Origin: Bartonella elizabethae F9251 = ATCC 49927
GTDB taxonomy: Bacteria > Pseudomonadota > Alphaproteobacteria > Rhizobiales > Rhizobiaceae
Direction of reading: 5' to 3'
Length of the DNA: 64,000 bases
NCBI RefSeq assembly: GCF_000518165.1
Contig: NZ_JADB01000001.1
Coordinates: forward strand, 124,001-188,000
This document shows positions 10,592 through 21,842 of this stretch, one piece after another; within the stretch, counting starts at the first letter, position 1; each line of letters starts with the position of its first letter. The notes beneath the pieces are model-generated. The model did no database searches and had not been told where the DNA came from. It saw nothing but the letters and a program-made list of their open reading frames with translations. The position numbers were made by a program, and so were the translations under genes.

Positions 10592-11398
10592 TGTGTCTTC
10601 ATAAAGAAGTTGATCTTTTAAAAAAGATACAGAAATTATAGCCTTGTTAGGATGAAATCAGTTATGAGTATATCACAAACCAATGAGTTTTTTAGTTAGC
10701 TATTATAGAGCGTGTCAAATTATCTTACGGAATTAATTTTTCTCTAAAGATCTTATAAAAGTCATAAAAATTTTATTTTTTATATAAAAACTTATAAGAT
10801 GATTTTTTCATTGAAAATAAGAAAATTGTAGAAACTCTTTTCTGCTCTTGTGAAGCTTTAGCCAGTATTGTCATGGTATTTTACACTATTTATGGTTACA
10901 AGATTGTCATTTCATTACGAGAGAGCTTATAGAAGTAAAGCAATATCCAAAAAGATAAAACATTTTCTTGATTCTTGTGGAGACATTAAAGGATGCTATA
11001 GGAATGAGGGAGGTTATTTGACACTTCAGAGAACAAAAGGCGTGGGGTTTAGGTTGTTTTATGCTTTTTGAATTTTTGAAGATTTTGGCTTAAATTGAAG
11101 TGTTATTGCTGAGTCTTCTATTGATTTACGAGATTTTCTGTTGATCTGGTTGTGAGTTGCAGATTTCGCTTTTAAAATGATAAGGGCCCATGAGAAATCT
11201 TGAAACTAAAGAGATTTTACGACATATTACCTCTTTTCATAAAGAAGCTAACAGGGAAGTGATTTAATGCATTAAAAAAAGAATGCATAAGACATGCATA
11301 ATTTTATGAATGAACACACAAGAGTTATATTCTGATTGGTATAAATTTGTCAGAGTACTTATCAATGTAAATAATAAAATATTTTAGGGAGTCTATGA
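10592..11398. other. intergenic stretch before pmbA
   Basis: About 800 bp without a supportable gene. A 67-codon ORF near 10,868-11,071 has no ribosome-binding site and an unlikely composition, so I do not call it. The pmbA ribosome-binding site AGGGAG is at the right end. Confidence 0.4.
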
Positions 11399-12730
11399 AT
11401 GACTGACAAAAACCAGATTGAGAAAGCGGTTTCATTGGTTGAAGCGGCAAGGCGTTCTGGGGCGGATGCTGCTGATGCTGTTATTATTCATGCACATTCC
11501 ACCAGTGTATCTGTTCGTTTTGGGAAAGTCGAATCGACAGAAGCAGCCGAGAGCAATGATTTTACTTTAAGGGTTTTTGTTGGAAAAAAAGTAGCAAGTG
11601 TTTCTGCTAATTTAGCGTCTTATCCGCAAGAACTTGCAGAACGTGCTGTTGCAATGGCTAAAGCTTCTCCCGATAGTTTATTTGAGGGGTTGGCAGATAA
11701 AGAGTGTTTGGTTAAGAATCCTAAAGATCTTGATCTTTTTGATAATTTTGTACCCAGCAGTCATTTTTTAACAGAGGATGCTTTAAAAACAGAAGCAGCA
11801 GCTCTTGATGTTAAAGGCGTAAGCAATTCTGGCGGCGCTGCAACAGCTTATGGTCGTAGTGGGTTTATTCTGGTGACCAGCGATGGTTTTTGTGGCGCCT
11901 ATCGCTCCAGTTGCTTTTCACGTTCTTGCAGTGCTCTTGCGGGGGAAGGGACACAGATGGAGCGGGATTATGATTACACAACAGCTTTACATTTTTCTGA
12001 TTTAGAGGATGCAGAAACTGTGGGAAAGAATGCAGGGCTTGGTGCTGTTCGGCGTTTAGGAGCCGTTCGTGCAGCAACAGGAGGCGTTGATGTTATTTTT
12101 AGTCCGCGTACAGCGCGTGGAATTGCAGGGCATATCGCCTCTATGGTCAATGGAGCATCTGTAGCACGCAAAACGAGTCTTTTACAGGACTTCTTAGGCA
12201 AGCCAGTGATGAAGCCTAATGTTAAGGTGACCGATCAGCCTTTGCGATTACGGGGAAATGCTTCTCATCCTTTTGATGGAGAAGGGATAGAGGGGAGAAC
12301 ACTCAATATTATTGAAAATGGTATTTTAAAAAACTGGCTTCTTTCATCATCCACAGCACGTGAATTAGGACTTCAAACAAATGGACACGGTGTGCGTTCG
12401 GGGTCATTGGTGCAGCCGACAAGTACAAATTTTGCTATTGAACCGGGTTTAGTATCACCTTGCGATATGATAAAAGATTTAGGAAGTGGATTTTATGTAA
12501 CAGAATTATTCGGCCATGGCATTGATTTTGTTACCGGTCAGTATAGTCGGGGTGCTTCTGGTTTTTGGATTGAAAATGGTGAAATTGCTTATCCGGTGAG
12601 TGAAGTGACGCTGGGTTCTGATTTGCTTCATATGTTAGCACATTTAACACCTGCCAATGATATTGATCGGCGTTATAGTACAGCGGCTCCAACATTGTTA
12701 ATTGAAGGGATGACACTTGCAGGAAAATAA
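11399..12730 (+). CDS. pmbA: PmbA/TldD-family metalloprotease subunit
   Basis: A 443-aa PmbA-type protein, the non-catalytic partner of TldD in the TldD/PmbA (TldE) protease that processes small peptides and supports antitoxin turnover. An early RSGADAADAVI segment, the central IFSPRTARGIAGH block and the C-terminal GHGIDFVTGQYSRGASGFWIENGEI stretch are diagnostic. AGGGAG precedes the ATG by 8 bp, and the overlapping ATG at 11,395 hits a stop at once. It is the first gene of a run with the IMPase and DUF4170 genes. Confidence 0.93.
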   Translation: MTDKNQIEKAVSLVEAARRSGADAADAVIIHAHSTSVSVRFGKVESTEAAESNDFTLRVFVGKKVASVSANLASYPQELAERAVAMAKASPDSLFEGLADKECLVKNPKDLDLFDNFVPSSHFLTEDALKTEAAALDVKGVSNSGGAATAYGRSGFILVTSDGFCGAYRSSCFSRSCSALAGEGTQMERDYDYTTALHFSDLEDAETVGKNAGLGAVRRLGAVRAATGGVDVIFSPRTARGIAGHIASMVNGASVARKTSLLQDFLGKPVMKPNVKVTDQPLRLRGNASHPFDGEGIEGRTLNIIENGILKNWLLSSSTARELGLQTNGHGVRSGSLVQPTSTNFAIEPGLVSPCDMIKDLGSGFYVTELFGHGIDFVTGQYSRGASGFWIENGEIAYPVSEVTLGSDLLHMLAHLTPANDIDRRYSTAAPTLLIEGMTLAGK

Positions 12731-13520
12731 TACGCATCATTTTTCTGATTTAAATCTTTTGCGTGAGGTTTGTCGAGAGGCAGGAGATTTAGCAATGCGG
12801 TATTTTGGATGCACGTTGGATGTTTGGATGAAAGAGGGTAATTCACCGGTCAGTGAGGCAGACTTTGCTGTTGATCATTTTTTGAAAGAGAAGCTTCTTG
12901 GGGCGCGTCCAAATTATGGATGGATTTCAGAAGAAACAAAAGATAATCGAGAACAACAAAGTTATGAACGCTCCTTTGTGGTTGATCCTATTGATGGAAC
13001 ACGAGGTTTTCTTTCTGGCAGTCCTTATTGGTGTATTTCGGTTGCTATTATTGAGAATGGTCGTCCTATTGTGGGCGTTCTACAATGTCCGGCTCAAGGA
13101 GATGTCTATGCAGCTGTCACAGGGGGAGGGGCAACATTAAATGGGATAAAACTTCCTCGTTTAGCCTTTCAGGCTCATGGAAAGTATAAAATTTCTCTTG
13201 ATCAATCGCTCGCACAAAAATTACCCGATGATTTTCGCAATCGGTTTAGTCTTTATCGTTACCTTCCTTCTCTTGCTTATCGTATTGTTCTCGTGGCTCA
13301 AGACGAGATCGATATTGTGTTAGTTCGCCCGAATTGTCATGAATGGGATATTGCCGCCGCTGATCTTATTTTGCAGGAGTGTGGGGGACGTTTTTTATCG
13401 CTTGATGCCCCTTTATTATCTTACGGAATTGAACCTTATCAATATGGACTTTTAATTGCTGGTAAAAATAATTGCTGTCAGGATATGATAGATATTGTTC
13501 ATCAGGCAAAGTTAGTTTAA
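12717..13520 (+). CDS. inositol monophosphatase-family protein, 3'(2'),5'-bisphosphate nucleotidase-like
   Basis: A 267-aa member of the Mg/Li-sensitive phosphatase family (CysQ/SuhB/HisN). It probably hydrolyses PAP or an inositol/sugar phosphate. Metal-binding motifs are WISEETKDN (residues about 65-73, Glu ligands), DPIDGTRGF (about 90-98) and WDIAAADLILQECGG (about 203-217). The start is a TTG overlapping the last codons of pmbA by 14 bp, after the purine stretch GAAGGGATGA, so translation is coupled to pmbA. The DPIDGTRGF form and neighbourhood favour CysQ-like, but substrate specificity is not readable. Confidence 0.85.
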   Translation: MQENNTHHFSDLNLLREVCREAGDLAMRYFGCTLDVWMKEGNSPVSEADFAVDHFLKEKLLGARPNYGWISEETKDNREQQSYERSFVVDPIDGTRGFLSGSPYWCISVAIIENGRPIVGVLQCPAQGDVYAAVTGGGATLNGIKLPRLAFQAHGKYKISLDQSLAQKLPDDFRNRFSLYRYLPSLAYRIVLVAQDEIDIVLVRPNCHEWDIAAADLILQECGGRFLSLDAPLLSYGIEPYQYGLLIAGKNNCCQDMIDIVHQAKLV

Positions 13521-13566
13521 TCACATAAAAGCACGCTAAAATTATCTAAATGATATGGAGGCACAT

Positions 13567-13812
13567 ATGACCGAAACCAACGAAAAAAAACAATATTTAC
13601 ACCTTGTATTTGGTGGTGAATTAAAAAATCTTAAGAGTAATCAATTTAAGAATCCTGATGATTTAGATGTGGTTGGTATTTTTTCAAGTTATCAATCTGC
13701 TAAAGAAGCATGGCAGGCAAAAGCACAAAGCAGTGTCGATAATGCACTACAACGTTATTACATCGTAGATTTGCATCAGTTTCTTGATACTGAAACAGGC
13801 GATGCAGAATAA
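13567..13812 (+). CDS. DUF4170 domain protein
   Basis: An 81-aa protein from ATG 13,567; GGAGG at 13,557-13,561 supports this start over the ATG at 13,555. It contains LHLVFGGELK and a KEAWQAKAQSSVDNALQRYYIVDLHQ segment typical of DUF4170, a small conserved alphaproteobacterial protein of unknown role. It follows the phosphatase gene by 46 bp, as in other Rhizobiales. Confidence 0.88.
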   Translation: MTETNEKKQYLHLVFGGELKNLKSNQFKNPDDLDVVGIFSSYQSAKEAWQAKAQSSVDNALQRYYIVDLHQFLDTETGDAE

Positions 13813-15023
13813 AGCTTGATATTTGGTCATTATATCCGCTGTTTTACGCTTGTTTATCACGCTCTCTCAGAGGCGTATCTTTTAAGAAAAACAGAACGTT
13901 GTAGAATAAAATACCATTATTGTTGTAAATTCTTACGCTTCCTTAAGGAAATATTTCTCAAGGCGTCAAATCCATTTCATAATGGTGTTTGCGCATTTAT
14001 TGTATCACTATCTTTTATGCTTAAATATGAACAAAAATGCTTTTCTTACATCATTGTACACTTTGTCAAAATATTAGAATAAACTTTCGCACTTGAGATG
14101 AGGCATAAGGGGTATGGTTATTCCTTTTTTCAGTATTTTTTTATCTATACTCCCTCTCTGTGGTGCGTGAGCAAAAGGTTTTGACTGCTTCAACATAACT
14201 TGGCTGTAAGTAATTGAGGGACAAGTTACGCAATGGCAAATCATTATATATCAATATATTGCCTAATTATACGAATATCGTGTGATTAAGTTTCTGGATT
14301 TAAAGTCAGAGTGCATAAAAGAGTTCAAAAAAGAGATGGTACATTTAAGTAACTTTGGTAAAATATAGCATTTAAAGATAACAAGGTGGTTTGCTCAAGT
14401 TTTTATTGTGAAAGAAATAAGGTATATCCCTTTATTTATAAGATAGATTTAGATGACAATTACAAAGGTGCATATCACGCATTTGTTATCGTTTTTTACA
14501 TAAGCAGTATTGTCTTGGAATTTTTTTGTTCTCAAATTGAGAAAATTTTTGCTCTATTTTTTCTTGATTGTACAAAGACAAATATGGAATTTACAAAACA
14601 GTGTAAGTGTAACATGATTGTGACTGGAATAGAACGATGTACAGCTTATCACGTTTATAAAAAAAATTGAGTATTATTAACGTTTGAAATGCCTTTAAAT
14701 CTGAGAAAAAATATGGCTATGAATAGAGATATTTTATACGGAAAAGTAGAGAAAGCTGGAGAAGAGATATTATAGAGATCAATGATCTGTTTATGCTATT
14801 GTATTTTGTGTATATGTTATTCTTATAGAAAAAAATTAAAAAAGATAGGGTAAAATTGTATTCCTTTTCCCTTTGTATCTTTAATTTTTTCATGGGAGAA
14901 ATGTTTTTTATCCAAGATACGGATGATATTAAAAAATATGGATGTAAAACAAAGAGTGTTGATGAATTTTTTAATAAAATAAGCCTATAGATATCTCAAA
15001 ATAGCTGGATGAGGTGATTTTAA
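13813..15023. other. long degraded gap between DUF4170 and waaA genes
   Basis: About 1.2 kb with no gene I can support; the ORFs at 13,816-14,082 and 14,386-14,670 lack ribosome-binding sites and look random. Two repeats occur: 13,949-13,980 (same as 6259-6290), and about 14,160-14,240 (GGTGCGTGAGCAAAAGG then CTTCAACATAA) resembling 33,440-33,480. In several Rhizobiales a lysophospholipid acyltransferase-like gene (DUF374) sits at this place; I see no trace of it here. Confidence 0.45.
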
Positions 15024-16346
15024 ATGGTAGAATTAAAGGCACATGCGGCTCTTTTAACCTATCGGATGATTGGCTTTTTATTATATCCTGTTATCCCTTT
15101 TTATTTGTTTTTTCGTGCTATCCGTGGAAAAGAAGAGTGGTGTCGCAAAAAAGAGCGTTTAGGTAAAAGCTCCCTTCTACGTCCTCAAGGTTCATTAGTT
15201 TGGTTGCATGCAGCAAGTGTAGGAGAAACACTTGCACTTGTTCCACTTATTAATCATATTTTATCATTAAAAATAAATGTGTTATTGACAACGGGGACGG
15301 TGACATCTTCCTCTCTTGTGAGAAAACATTTTGGGAATCGGTTGATTCATCAATATGCACCTTTGGACCTAGATTTTGTTGTGCGGCGTTTTATTCGTCA
15401 TTGGAGGCCTGATCTCGTTTTGGTTTGTGAATCGGAAATTTGGCCTCTGCGTATTAAAGAACTTGCCAAAATGCATATTCCGCAGATTCTGGTTAATGCC
15501 CATATGTCTGAACGTTCTTTTAAAGCATGGCAAAAACGGCCCGTTCTTGCCAAACATATTTTTGAGAATATTGATTTGGCGATTAGTCAGAACGAAAGAG
15601 ATGTCGTTTATTACCATACACTTGGCGTAAAATCTGTTACGTTTTCTGGTAATCTGAAGGCGGATGTTTTTTTGGTTGAAGATCAAGCATTGCTTGCACG
15701 TTATCGTCATGCTATCGACAACCGTCCAGTTTGGGCCGCTATTTCAACGCATGAAGGGGAAGAAGAGATAGCTTTTGAGGTTCATAAGATTGTTAAAAAT
15801 TATTTGCCGAATTTATTGACAATTATTGTGCCGCGTCATCCTGAACGTGTAGAAGATCTTATCAAAAAATGTGACAATCAGAGTTTACGTTTTATCCGGA
15901 GAAGCAGAAATGCTATTCCAGATATAAATACCGACATTTTATGGGGAGATACGATTGGAGAAATGGGACTTTTTCTTCGTTTATCGAAAGTTTCTTTTGT
16001 TGGTAAGTCGTTATGTGGAAAGGGTGGTCATAATCCATTGGAATTGGCTTTGCTGGATTCTGCTATTTTAACGGGACCTCATGTTTCAAATTTTCAAGAG
16101 ATGTTTGAGCAATTTCTAACGCGTGATGCAGCATACATGGTTCAAGATACAAAACAGCTTGCAATCCAAGTCTATAAACTTCTAACAAATGAAACATTAC
16201 GACAAGAAATGGTTGATAAGGCTCATGAGGTTGCAACGGGTATGGCAGGCGCACTTGAGCGTACATTAAAGATTTTAGATCCATTTTTACAACCGCTTGT
16301 CATACAAACAGGTCTACGTCAGCGTCAGGGTGGATATGCGTATTAA
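15024..16346 (+). CDS. waaA: 3-deoxy-D-manno-octulosonic acid (Kdo) transferase
   Basis: Transfers Kdo from CMP-Kdo to lipid IVA at the inner membrane. The 440 aa include an N-terminal membrane anchor (residues about 10-32, [19 protein letters not shown]), the GT-B donor-site motif [11 protein letters not shown] (about 55-65) and LVCESEIWP (about 133-141). Toward the C-terminus lie [11 protein letters not shown] and [20 protein letters not shown] precedes the ATG. The 3' end overlaps the lpxK start by 11 bp, so the pair is one lipid A/Kdo operon. Confidence 0.96.
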   Translation: MVELKAHAALLTYRMIGFLLYPVIPFYLFFRAIRGKEEWCRKKERLGKSSLLRPQGSLVWLHAASVGETLALVPLINHILSLKINVLLTTGTVTSSSLVRKHFGNRLIHQYAPLDLDFVVRRFIRHWRPDLVLVCESEIWPLRIKELAKMHIPQILVNAHMSERSFKAWQKRPVLAKHIFENIDLAISQNERDVVYYHTLGVKSVTFSGNLKADVFLVEDQALLARYRHAIDNRPVWAAISTHEGEEEIAFEVHKIVKNYLPNLLTIIVPRHPERVEDLIKKCDNQSLRFIRRSRNAIPDINTDILWGDTIGEMGLFLRLSKVSFVGKSLCGKGGHNPLELALLDSAILTGPHVSNFQEMFEQFLTRDAAYMVQDTKQLAIQVYKLLTNETLRQEMVDKAHEVATGMAGALERTLKILDPFLQPLVIQTGLRQRQGGYAY

Positions 16347-17379
16347 TGCTCCCCATTTTTGGTGGAAAAATAAAAGCTTTTTGCGTTTTTTATTAGCTCC
16401 AGTTTCATGGGGATATGGTTATTTTGCACATCGTTTTATGGCAAGACAGCCTCCCGTGATTGATCTTCCGGTTTTATGTATTGGAAATTTTACATGTGGT
16501 GGTACGGGTAAAACGCCGGTTGTTATCGCTTTTGCTAAAGTGGCTAAAGAACTTGGTTTTATTCCTGGTGTTGTATCACGAGGTTATGGTGGAGCCATTA
16601 AAGGAGTGCATCTTGTAAATGAGAAATATGACACAGCACGTGATGTTGGAGATGAGGCCCTTTTATTGGCACGGCATGCTTTTGTCGCTGTATCGGCTAA
16701 TCGTTATGCAGCAGCACAACGGCTGAAAAAAGAGGGATGTAATTTTATTTTAATGGATGACGGTTTTCAAAGCCGTCGCCTTTATATGGATTATGCGTTA
16801 CTTGTTGTGGATGCGATGCGTGGTTTTGGGAATGGAGCTGTTTTCCCATCAGGGCCTTTGCGTGTACCATTAAAAACGCAATTTTCTTTTATGGATAGTG
16901 TTTTATTGATTGGTCACCAAGATGCGCGTGATAAGGTTGCTTTTCTTGTTGCGCGTACGGGAAAACCTTTGCATCGTGCTCATCTTAAGGCAAGTGCCTC
17001 TGATGAGGTGGCAGGAAAATCATTTTTGGCATTTGCCGGGATTGGCAATCCAGATAAATTTTTTCAATCTATTAAAAAATTATCTGGTCATGTGGTGCAA
17101 ACTTATACCTATCCAGATCACTATTTTTTCACTGATAAAAATTTAACAGATCTTATACAAAAAGCTCAAATACACAATTTATGGCTCGCGACAACGGCTA
17201 AAGATTATATCCGTATACAGACGATTCATAGGCAAAAAGAATTGAAAAATCTTATTGTTTTTGATGTGGATGTCGATTTTGTTCAAAAAGATTTCTGTCA
17301 TATGCTCCTTGAGGAGGTCATGAACCGCTTTAAAAAACGTTCCCTCGAATTTTCTTCGCCGAAAAAAGGCAAAGGCTAA
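16336..17379 (+). CDS. lpxK: tetraacyldisaccharide 4'-kinase
   Basis: Phosphorylates the 4' position of the lipid A precursor to make lipid IVA, the acceptor for WaaA. I chose ATG 16,336 ([14 protein letters not shown]) over the in-frame 16,297 because AGGGTGG is placed just upstream; this gives 347 aa. An N-terminal membrane-associated segment (about residues 10-30) is followed by the P-loop [12 protein letters not shown] (about 51-62), a VSRGYGG motif and [10 protein letters not shown], all typical. It overlaps waaA by 11 bp. Confidence 0.95.
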   Translation: MRINAPHFWWKNKSFLRFLLAPVSWGYGYFAHRFMARQPPVIDLPVLCIGNFTCGGTGKTPVVIAFAKVAKELGFIPGVVSRGYGGAIKGVHLVNEKYDTARDVGDEALLLARHAFVAVSANRYAAAQRLKKEGCNFILMDDGFQSRRLYMDYALLVVDAMRGFGNGAVFPSGPLRVPLKTQFSFMDSVLLIGHQDARDKVAFLVARTGKPLHRAHLKASASDEVAGKSFLAFAGIGNPDKFFQSIKKLSGHVVQTYTYPDHYFFTDKNLTDLIQKAQIHNLWLATTAKDYIRIQTIHRQKELKNLIVFDVDVDFVQKDFCHMLLEEVMNRFKKRSLEFSSPKKGKG

Positions 17380-17405
17380 ATTTGTAGCTTTCGAGGGTCT
17401 ATTTT
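17342..17405. terminator. possible bidirectional terminator between lpxK and DUF2093
   Basis: CCCTCGAA (17,342-17,349) and TTCGAGGG (17,390-17,397) are perfect inverted repeats about 40 bp apart, enclosing a small GCC/GGC hairpin. TCTATTTTTCTTTT follows. The two convergent genes end here. The long spacer makes this tentative. Confidence 0.35.
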
Positions 17406-17635
17406 TCTTTTGTTTTTAACAGTTTCTTAAGATATGGATTGCATTCAAGTTCACGGTGATAGGAAATTTCACAACTCGCATATGCTTCTTGGCGATGATA
17501 ATTCCAATATTTTAAATCATCTATAGGGATTTTTTGTCCGCTAACGGCACAAATGGTATAGGTTCCATATTCCACAATGTCATATCCATTATTAGAATAA
17601 CGAACTTTTGCTTCGCGTTCACCATTGGAAAACAT
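17399..17635 (-). CDS. DUF2093 domain protein
   Basis: A 78-aa protein matching DUF2093: MFSNGEREAKVRY, then CAVSGQKIPIDDLKYWNYHRQEAYAS. The single CxxxG...Y arrangement and position next to mutL are conserved in Rhizobiales. Its function is unknown. It is convergent with lpxK and downstream of mutL on the minus strand, with about 110 bp between. Confidence 0.88.
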   Translation of the reverse strand: MFSNGEREAKVRYSNNGYDIVEYGTYTICAVSGQKIPIDDLKYWNYHRQEAYASCEISYHRELECNPYLKKLLKTKEK

Positions 17636-17743
17636 TTTAGTTCCTTTTTATCTGACAGTATTATTCAAAAAAGTGCCATAGGATATATTATAAAGTCGAG
17701 AGTTAATTTAAAAATATTTTTCTGGTCTAAAAGAGTTAAACGT

Positions 17744-19597
17744 TTATTTTCTGCCAAAAAGCCGTTCTATATCTGTTAATTTAAGTTCAATATAAGTAGG
17801 GCGTCCATGATTACATGTACTTGTATTGGGCGTTGCCTCCATTTGTCGTAACAGAGTGTTCATTTCTTCGGGTCGTAAAAGGCGCCCTGATCGTATTGAG
17901 CCGTGACAAGCCATTGTTGCTGCAACATAATCAAGCATTTCTTTTAAATTATTTGTTGTATCATGTTCAGCGGCTTCATCGGCGAGATCTTTAATAAGGG
18001 CTTGCACGTTAATCTCTCCTAACATAGAAGGTACCTCACGTACAAGAATTGCGCCAGGTCCAAATGGTTCTATGCTCAATCCAAATTTTTGCAAAGCATC
18101 TTTGTGCGTTAAGAGGCATGTTGCATCCTCTTCAGAGAGTTCTACAATTTCAGGAATCAATAATAATTGTGAAGGAAGTGGTTTGGCATAAAGAGCATTT
18201 TTGAGTGATTCATAAACCAATCGTTCGTGCGCAGCATGCTGATCGACAATGATCAAACTATCTTGAGTTTGGGCAATAATATAGTTTTTATGGATTTGTG
18301 CTCTGGCCGCACCTAGAGGATACGATAACTCTTCTGATGAAGGTATAGTGCTTGGAATGTAGGTAGCACCACTTGGTGTATTTAAGCCCTCCATAATAGG
18401 CGTGGCATTTTCTTTTAAACCAAAAGAACCATTACTATCCAACGGTTTGTGCACCATTGAAGCGGTGGCAAAATGATGAGGCTGTGGGCTGTAAGAAGAG
18501 GATTGGTGGGCATTTTTAAAATTGTCCAATGATTGTTGTGCCAAAGGTTTTTGTGTTTGAAAAGCTGCGAGCATTGCTTCAGAACGAGTTGAAGTCGGGC
18601 GAATACCAGATTGCTGCAATGCTTCACGAATGGCTCCAACGATTAAACCACGAATTAATCCTGGATCACGGAATCGGACATCAGCTTTGGCTGGATGGAC
18701 ATTAACATCGACCTCAGCAGGAGGAAGATCAATAAAAAGAATAGCGACAGGATAACGATCCCGTGTCATGACATCAGCATAAGCACCTCGAATTGCACCC
18801 CATAGAAATTTATCACGCACAGGACGTCCATTAACATAAGCAAATTGATGAAGGCTGTTATTTCGGTTAAAAGATGGCAAACAAGCAAACCCCGTTAAGC
18901 GCACAGATTCGCGTTCAGCATTCAGTGCAATGCTGTTAGGAGCAAATTCTTTTCCTATAATTTGGGTAATACGTTGTAATTGTCCTTGAGTATTATTGTC
19001 TGTCGCAGACAGTTCCATAGGTGTTCTGTCTAGTCCTGAAAGAGAAAATCGGATATGTGGAAATGCGATAGCAATTCGCTTAATCATATCACTAATAGCA
19101 TTTGTTTCAGCCCGATCAGTTTTCATAAATTTTAATCGTGCTGGCGTGACAAAGAAAAGGTCACGAACTTCAACAATTGTTCCCGGATTTGCAGCAGCAG
19201 GTTTGGGCCCTACAATTTTTCCTGCAGTAACGGAAATTTCAGCAGCATTCTCAGCCTCTTTTGTCCGTGAAATAAGTTTAAGTTTAGCAACAGAACCAAT
19301 AGAAGGGAGGGCTTCTCCTCTAAACCCGAGGAAGCAGATATTGTGTACGTCATCGGTAATCTTTGAAGTACAATGGCGAGAAACGGCTAAAGTTAACTGA
19401 TCAGCGGGAATTCCACAACCATTATCACTTACCTTTATAAAATTTTTTCCACCATTTGCTGTCATAATTTCAATGCGCGTTGCACCCGCATCAATAGCAT
19501 TTTCAACAAGTTCTTTAACAACATTTGCCGGCCGTTCAATAACTTCACCAGCGGCGATTTGGTTAATAATATTTTCGCTAAGATGGCGTATAATCAT
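17744..19597 (-). CDS. mutL: DNA mismatch repair protein MutL
   Basis: The ATPase that links MutS mismatch recognition to downstream repair. 617 aa, normal size. GHKL motifs: [12 protein letters not shown] (about residues 31-42), DNGCGIP (about 59-65), [10 protein letters not shown] (about 95-104). The N-terminal [20 protein letters not shown] is a family hallmark. The C-terminal dimerisation region contains DQHAAHER and [11 protein letters not shown], the latter near [11 protein letters not shown] at the end. Confidence 0.97.
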   Translation of the reverse strand: MIIRHLSENIINQIAAGEVIERPANVVKELVENAIDAGATRIEIMTANGGKNFIKVSDNGCGIPADQLTLAVSRHCTSKITDDVHNICFLGFRGEALPSIGSVAKLKLISRTKEAENAAEISVTAGKIVGPKPAAANPGTIVEVRDLFFVTPARLKFMKTDRAETNAISDMIKRIAIAFPHIRFSLSGLDRTPMELSATDNNTQGQLQRITQIIGKEFAPNSIALNAERESVRLTGFACLPSFNRNNSLHQFAYVNGRPVRDKFLWGAIRGAYADVMTRDRYPVAILFIDLPPAEVDVNVHPAKADVRFRDPGLIRGLIVGAIREALQQSGIRPTSTRSEAMLAAFQTQKPLAQQSLDNFKNAHQSSSYSPQPHHFATASMVHKPLDSNGSFGLKENATPIMEGLNTPSGATYIPSTIPSSEELSYPLGAARAQIHKNYIIAQTQDSLIIVDQHAAHERLVYESLKNALYAKPLPSQLLLIPEIVELSEEDATCLLTHKDALQKFGLSIEPFGPGAILVREVPSMLGEINVQALIKDLADEAAEHDTTNNLKEMLDYVAATMACHGSIRSGRLLRPEEMNTLLRQMEATPNTSTCNHGRPTYIELKLTDIERLFGRK

Positions 19598-19867
19598 ATA
19601 AATTCTAACAGGACTCTTAAGGGGTTATAGAAGATTATGATAACATCATTTGTGTAACATTCAAGAATGAGAAGGTATAAGAGGTATTATTTCTAAACAC
19701 TTCTTATTATTTGAGAGCGTATTATACTAAATGTTTTTCATTATTCGAAATATCAATAAATTACTTGGAAAAAATAGAAAAAATAATTTTTATCATCCTA
19801 AAATAACTTGCACCAATTTATCATCTAGGTCAAAAAAGAAATAGTGTAAAAAGGGAAGGCAACATAT

Positions 19868-20956
19868 ATGGCGCGTCTAAGCGGTATTTTAGCAGATAGT
19901 GATATACAAGCTTTGATTGATAATAACTTTCTGAAAGCTCTGTATCCGTTTAATAGATCTCAAATACAACCAGCAAGCCTTGATCTTCGTTTAGGAGAGA
20001 AAGCTTATCGTATACGAGCGTCCTTTATGCCGGGTCTTGAGACAAAAGTTTTGGATAAACTTGAACGGTTAAAGTTACATGAGTTTGATTTACGAGATGG
20101 TGCTGTTTTGGAAACGGGGTGTGTCTATATTGTTCCACTTTTGGAAAATTTGGCCTTACCAGAATTTTTATCGGCTATTGCCAATCCAAAAAGCTCTACA
20201 GGAAGATTAGATATTTTTACACGGGTTATTACGGATAATGCTCAAGAGTTTGATAAGATTTGTGTTGGTTATCATGGTCCGCTTTATCTGGAAATTAGCC
20301 CACGAACATTTCCGATTTTGGTGCGTACTGGCTCGCATTTATCACAGCTTCGATTTAGAAAAGGGCAAAGTTCTTTAAATGAAATTGAGCTGCATGCTTT
20401 GCAAAGGAAAGAAGCGCTGATATCGGATGATCATCCTAATATTAGCACTGGTGGTATTGGTCTTTCCATTAATTTAAAAGGAGACGAAAACGGGCTTATA
20501 GGTTATCGTGGTAAACATCACACAAGTATTATTGATATCGATAAACGTTCTTCTGCCCATGTTTTAGATTTTTGGGAACCTCTTTTTGATCGAGGGCAAA
20601 GGGAGCTGGTTCTTGATCCTGATGAGTTTTATATTTTAGTCTCACGAGAGTGCGTTCATGTGCCTCCGCTTTATGCCGCAGAAATGACTCCTTTTGATCC
20701 TTTAGTAGGTGAGTTTAGGGTGCATTATGCAGGCTTTTTTGATCCAGGATTTGGGCATATGGAAGCGGGTGGTAATGGGGCAAGAGCGGTTTTAGAAGTG
20801 CGCAGCCATGAAGTTCCTTTTATCTTAGAGCATGGTCAAATTATTGGCCGTTTGGTCTATGAGCATATGCTTAATCGACCAACAACCCTTTATGGGCATG
20901 ATGTCGGGTCACATTATCAAGCTCAGGGTTTAAAATTATCCAAGCATTTTAAATGA
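19868..20956 (+). CDS. dcd: 2'-deoxycytidine 5'-triphosphate deaminase, long alphaproteobacterial form
   Basis: Deaminates dCTP to dUTP for thymidylate synthesis. At 362 aa it is about twice the length of E. coli Dcd, as in the long form found in many Alphaproteobacteria, which contains two dUTPase-like halves. Seen: QIQPASLDLRLGEKAYRIR near the start, FLSAIANPKSSTGRLDIFTRVI (active-site RSS-like NPKSSTGR), and in the second half FDPGFGHMEAGG with RAVLEVRSHEVPF. It stands alone after a 270-bp gap from divergent mutL; that gap should carry both promoters. Confidence 0.93.
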   Translation: MARLSGILADSDIQALIDNNFLKALYPFNRSQIQPASLDLRLGEKAYRIRASFMPGLETKVLDKLERLKLHEFDLRDGAVLETGCVYIVPLLENLALPEFLSAIANPKSSTGRLDIFTRVITDNAQEFDKICVGYHGPLYLEISPRTFPILVRTGSHLSQLRFRKGQSSLNEIELHALQRKEALISDDHPNISTGGIGLSINLKGDENGLIGYRGKHHTSIIDIDKRSSAHVLDFWEPLFDRGQRELVLDPDEFYILVSRECVHVPPLYAAEMTPFDPLVGEFRVHYAGFFDPGFGHMEAGGNGARAVLEVRSHEVPFILEHGQIIGRLVYEHMLNRPTTLYGHDVGSHYQAQGLKLSKHFK

Positions 20957-21842
20957 GCTAAAAACTACGAGTTTTGATAAAATCTATGCAGGAAATATCT
21001 TTTAAGTAAGAAATTTTGTTCCTCACAAAACGGGCTCCTTGCATTCTATTGTCAGTTTTAAAAGTTATGACTACCCTTGCATTTTGAGGATATGAGAGGG
21101 ATTTTTACTTCTTTTTTTAAAGTGTTTTTATCCATGAGAGCTTCGTTTATCATGAGCAAAAGAATAGTCCCAATTGTTTCATCGTAAAAAGATCTAAAAT
21201 GAAAGAATTGTACTGTATTCAATTCTTATTTCAATAAGTCATTGCATATGCATTATGATAATAAATAAACAAGTTAATAAAACTCGATATAACAATAACG
21301 TATTTGATTTTCAAAACAAACATTTAAGACTGAGATGCTGCTATAAACTTCATGGTTCTAGAGCTTAAATACCTAGTATATTTTATTCTGTATAAAATTT
21401 ATCATTCAGAGCCAATAAATATACTTCTTCTATTTTTGGGGGAGAATTATAGTTTATCTTACATGATAAGAGAATCTCTATTCTTATAAAAAATAATGTA
21501 AATAAACTTTTAAGGGAGAGATAACTTTGAATAGCAATAAACAAACTGGTGGCGCAATAGCTTTAAAGGGGCATCTCTTTACAGTAAAGCCTAGCACGTC
21601 AATTGGTAGATGAACGATGTATAAATGTATGAATCATAGGCTATTGCTCCTCCTCCATATTGTGGGGTTTTAAATTTGGAAAAGAGAAAAAAGACGTTGT
21701 TTTTATCAATGAGTTTTTTTAGAAAGTTGCAATCCCTGTTACCTCTATCTATTTAATAGAGCGTTTTGGGAGAGTATCAAATAGGAGGTACAGAGGGGGG
21801 GCTTATGCATTTTAGGATATCTTCTCTTTTCATTTAGAAACA
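20957..21842. other. AT-rich gap between dcd and lldD
   Basis: Nearly 900 bp with no supportable gene. A 28-codon frame from TTG at about 21,527 follows a good AAGGGAGA, but ends quickly in a stop and matches nothing I know. It may be a gene remnant. The lldD promoter must lie at the right end. Confidence 0.35.

Noticed and set aside
10868-11071. 67-codon ORF between the SRPBCC and pmbA genes
   Set aside because: No ribosome-binding site, no neighbours, composition as expected by chance in AT-rich DNA.
13816-14670. ORFs in the DUF4170-waaA gap
   Set aside because: Rich in Phe, Tyr, Cys and Ile with no conserved pattern; one overlaps a dispersed repeat.
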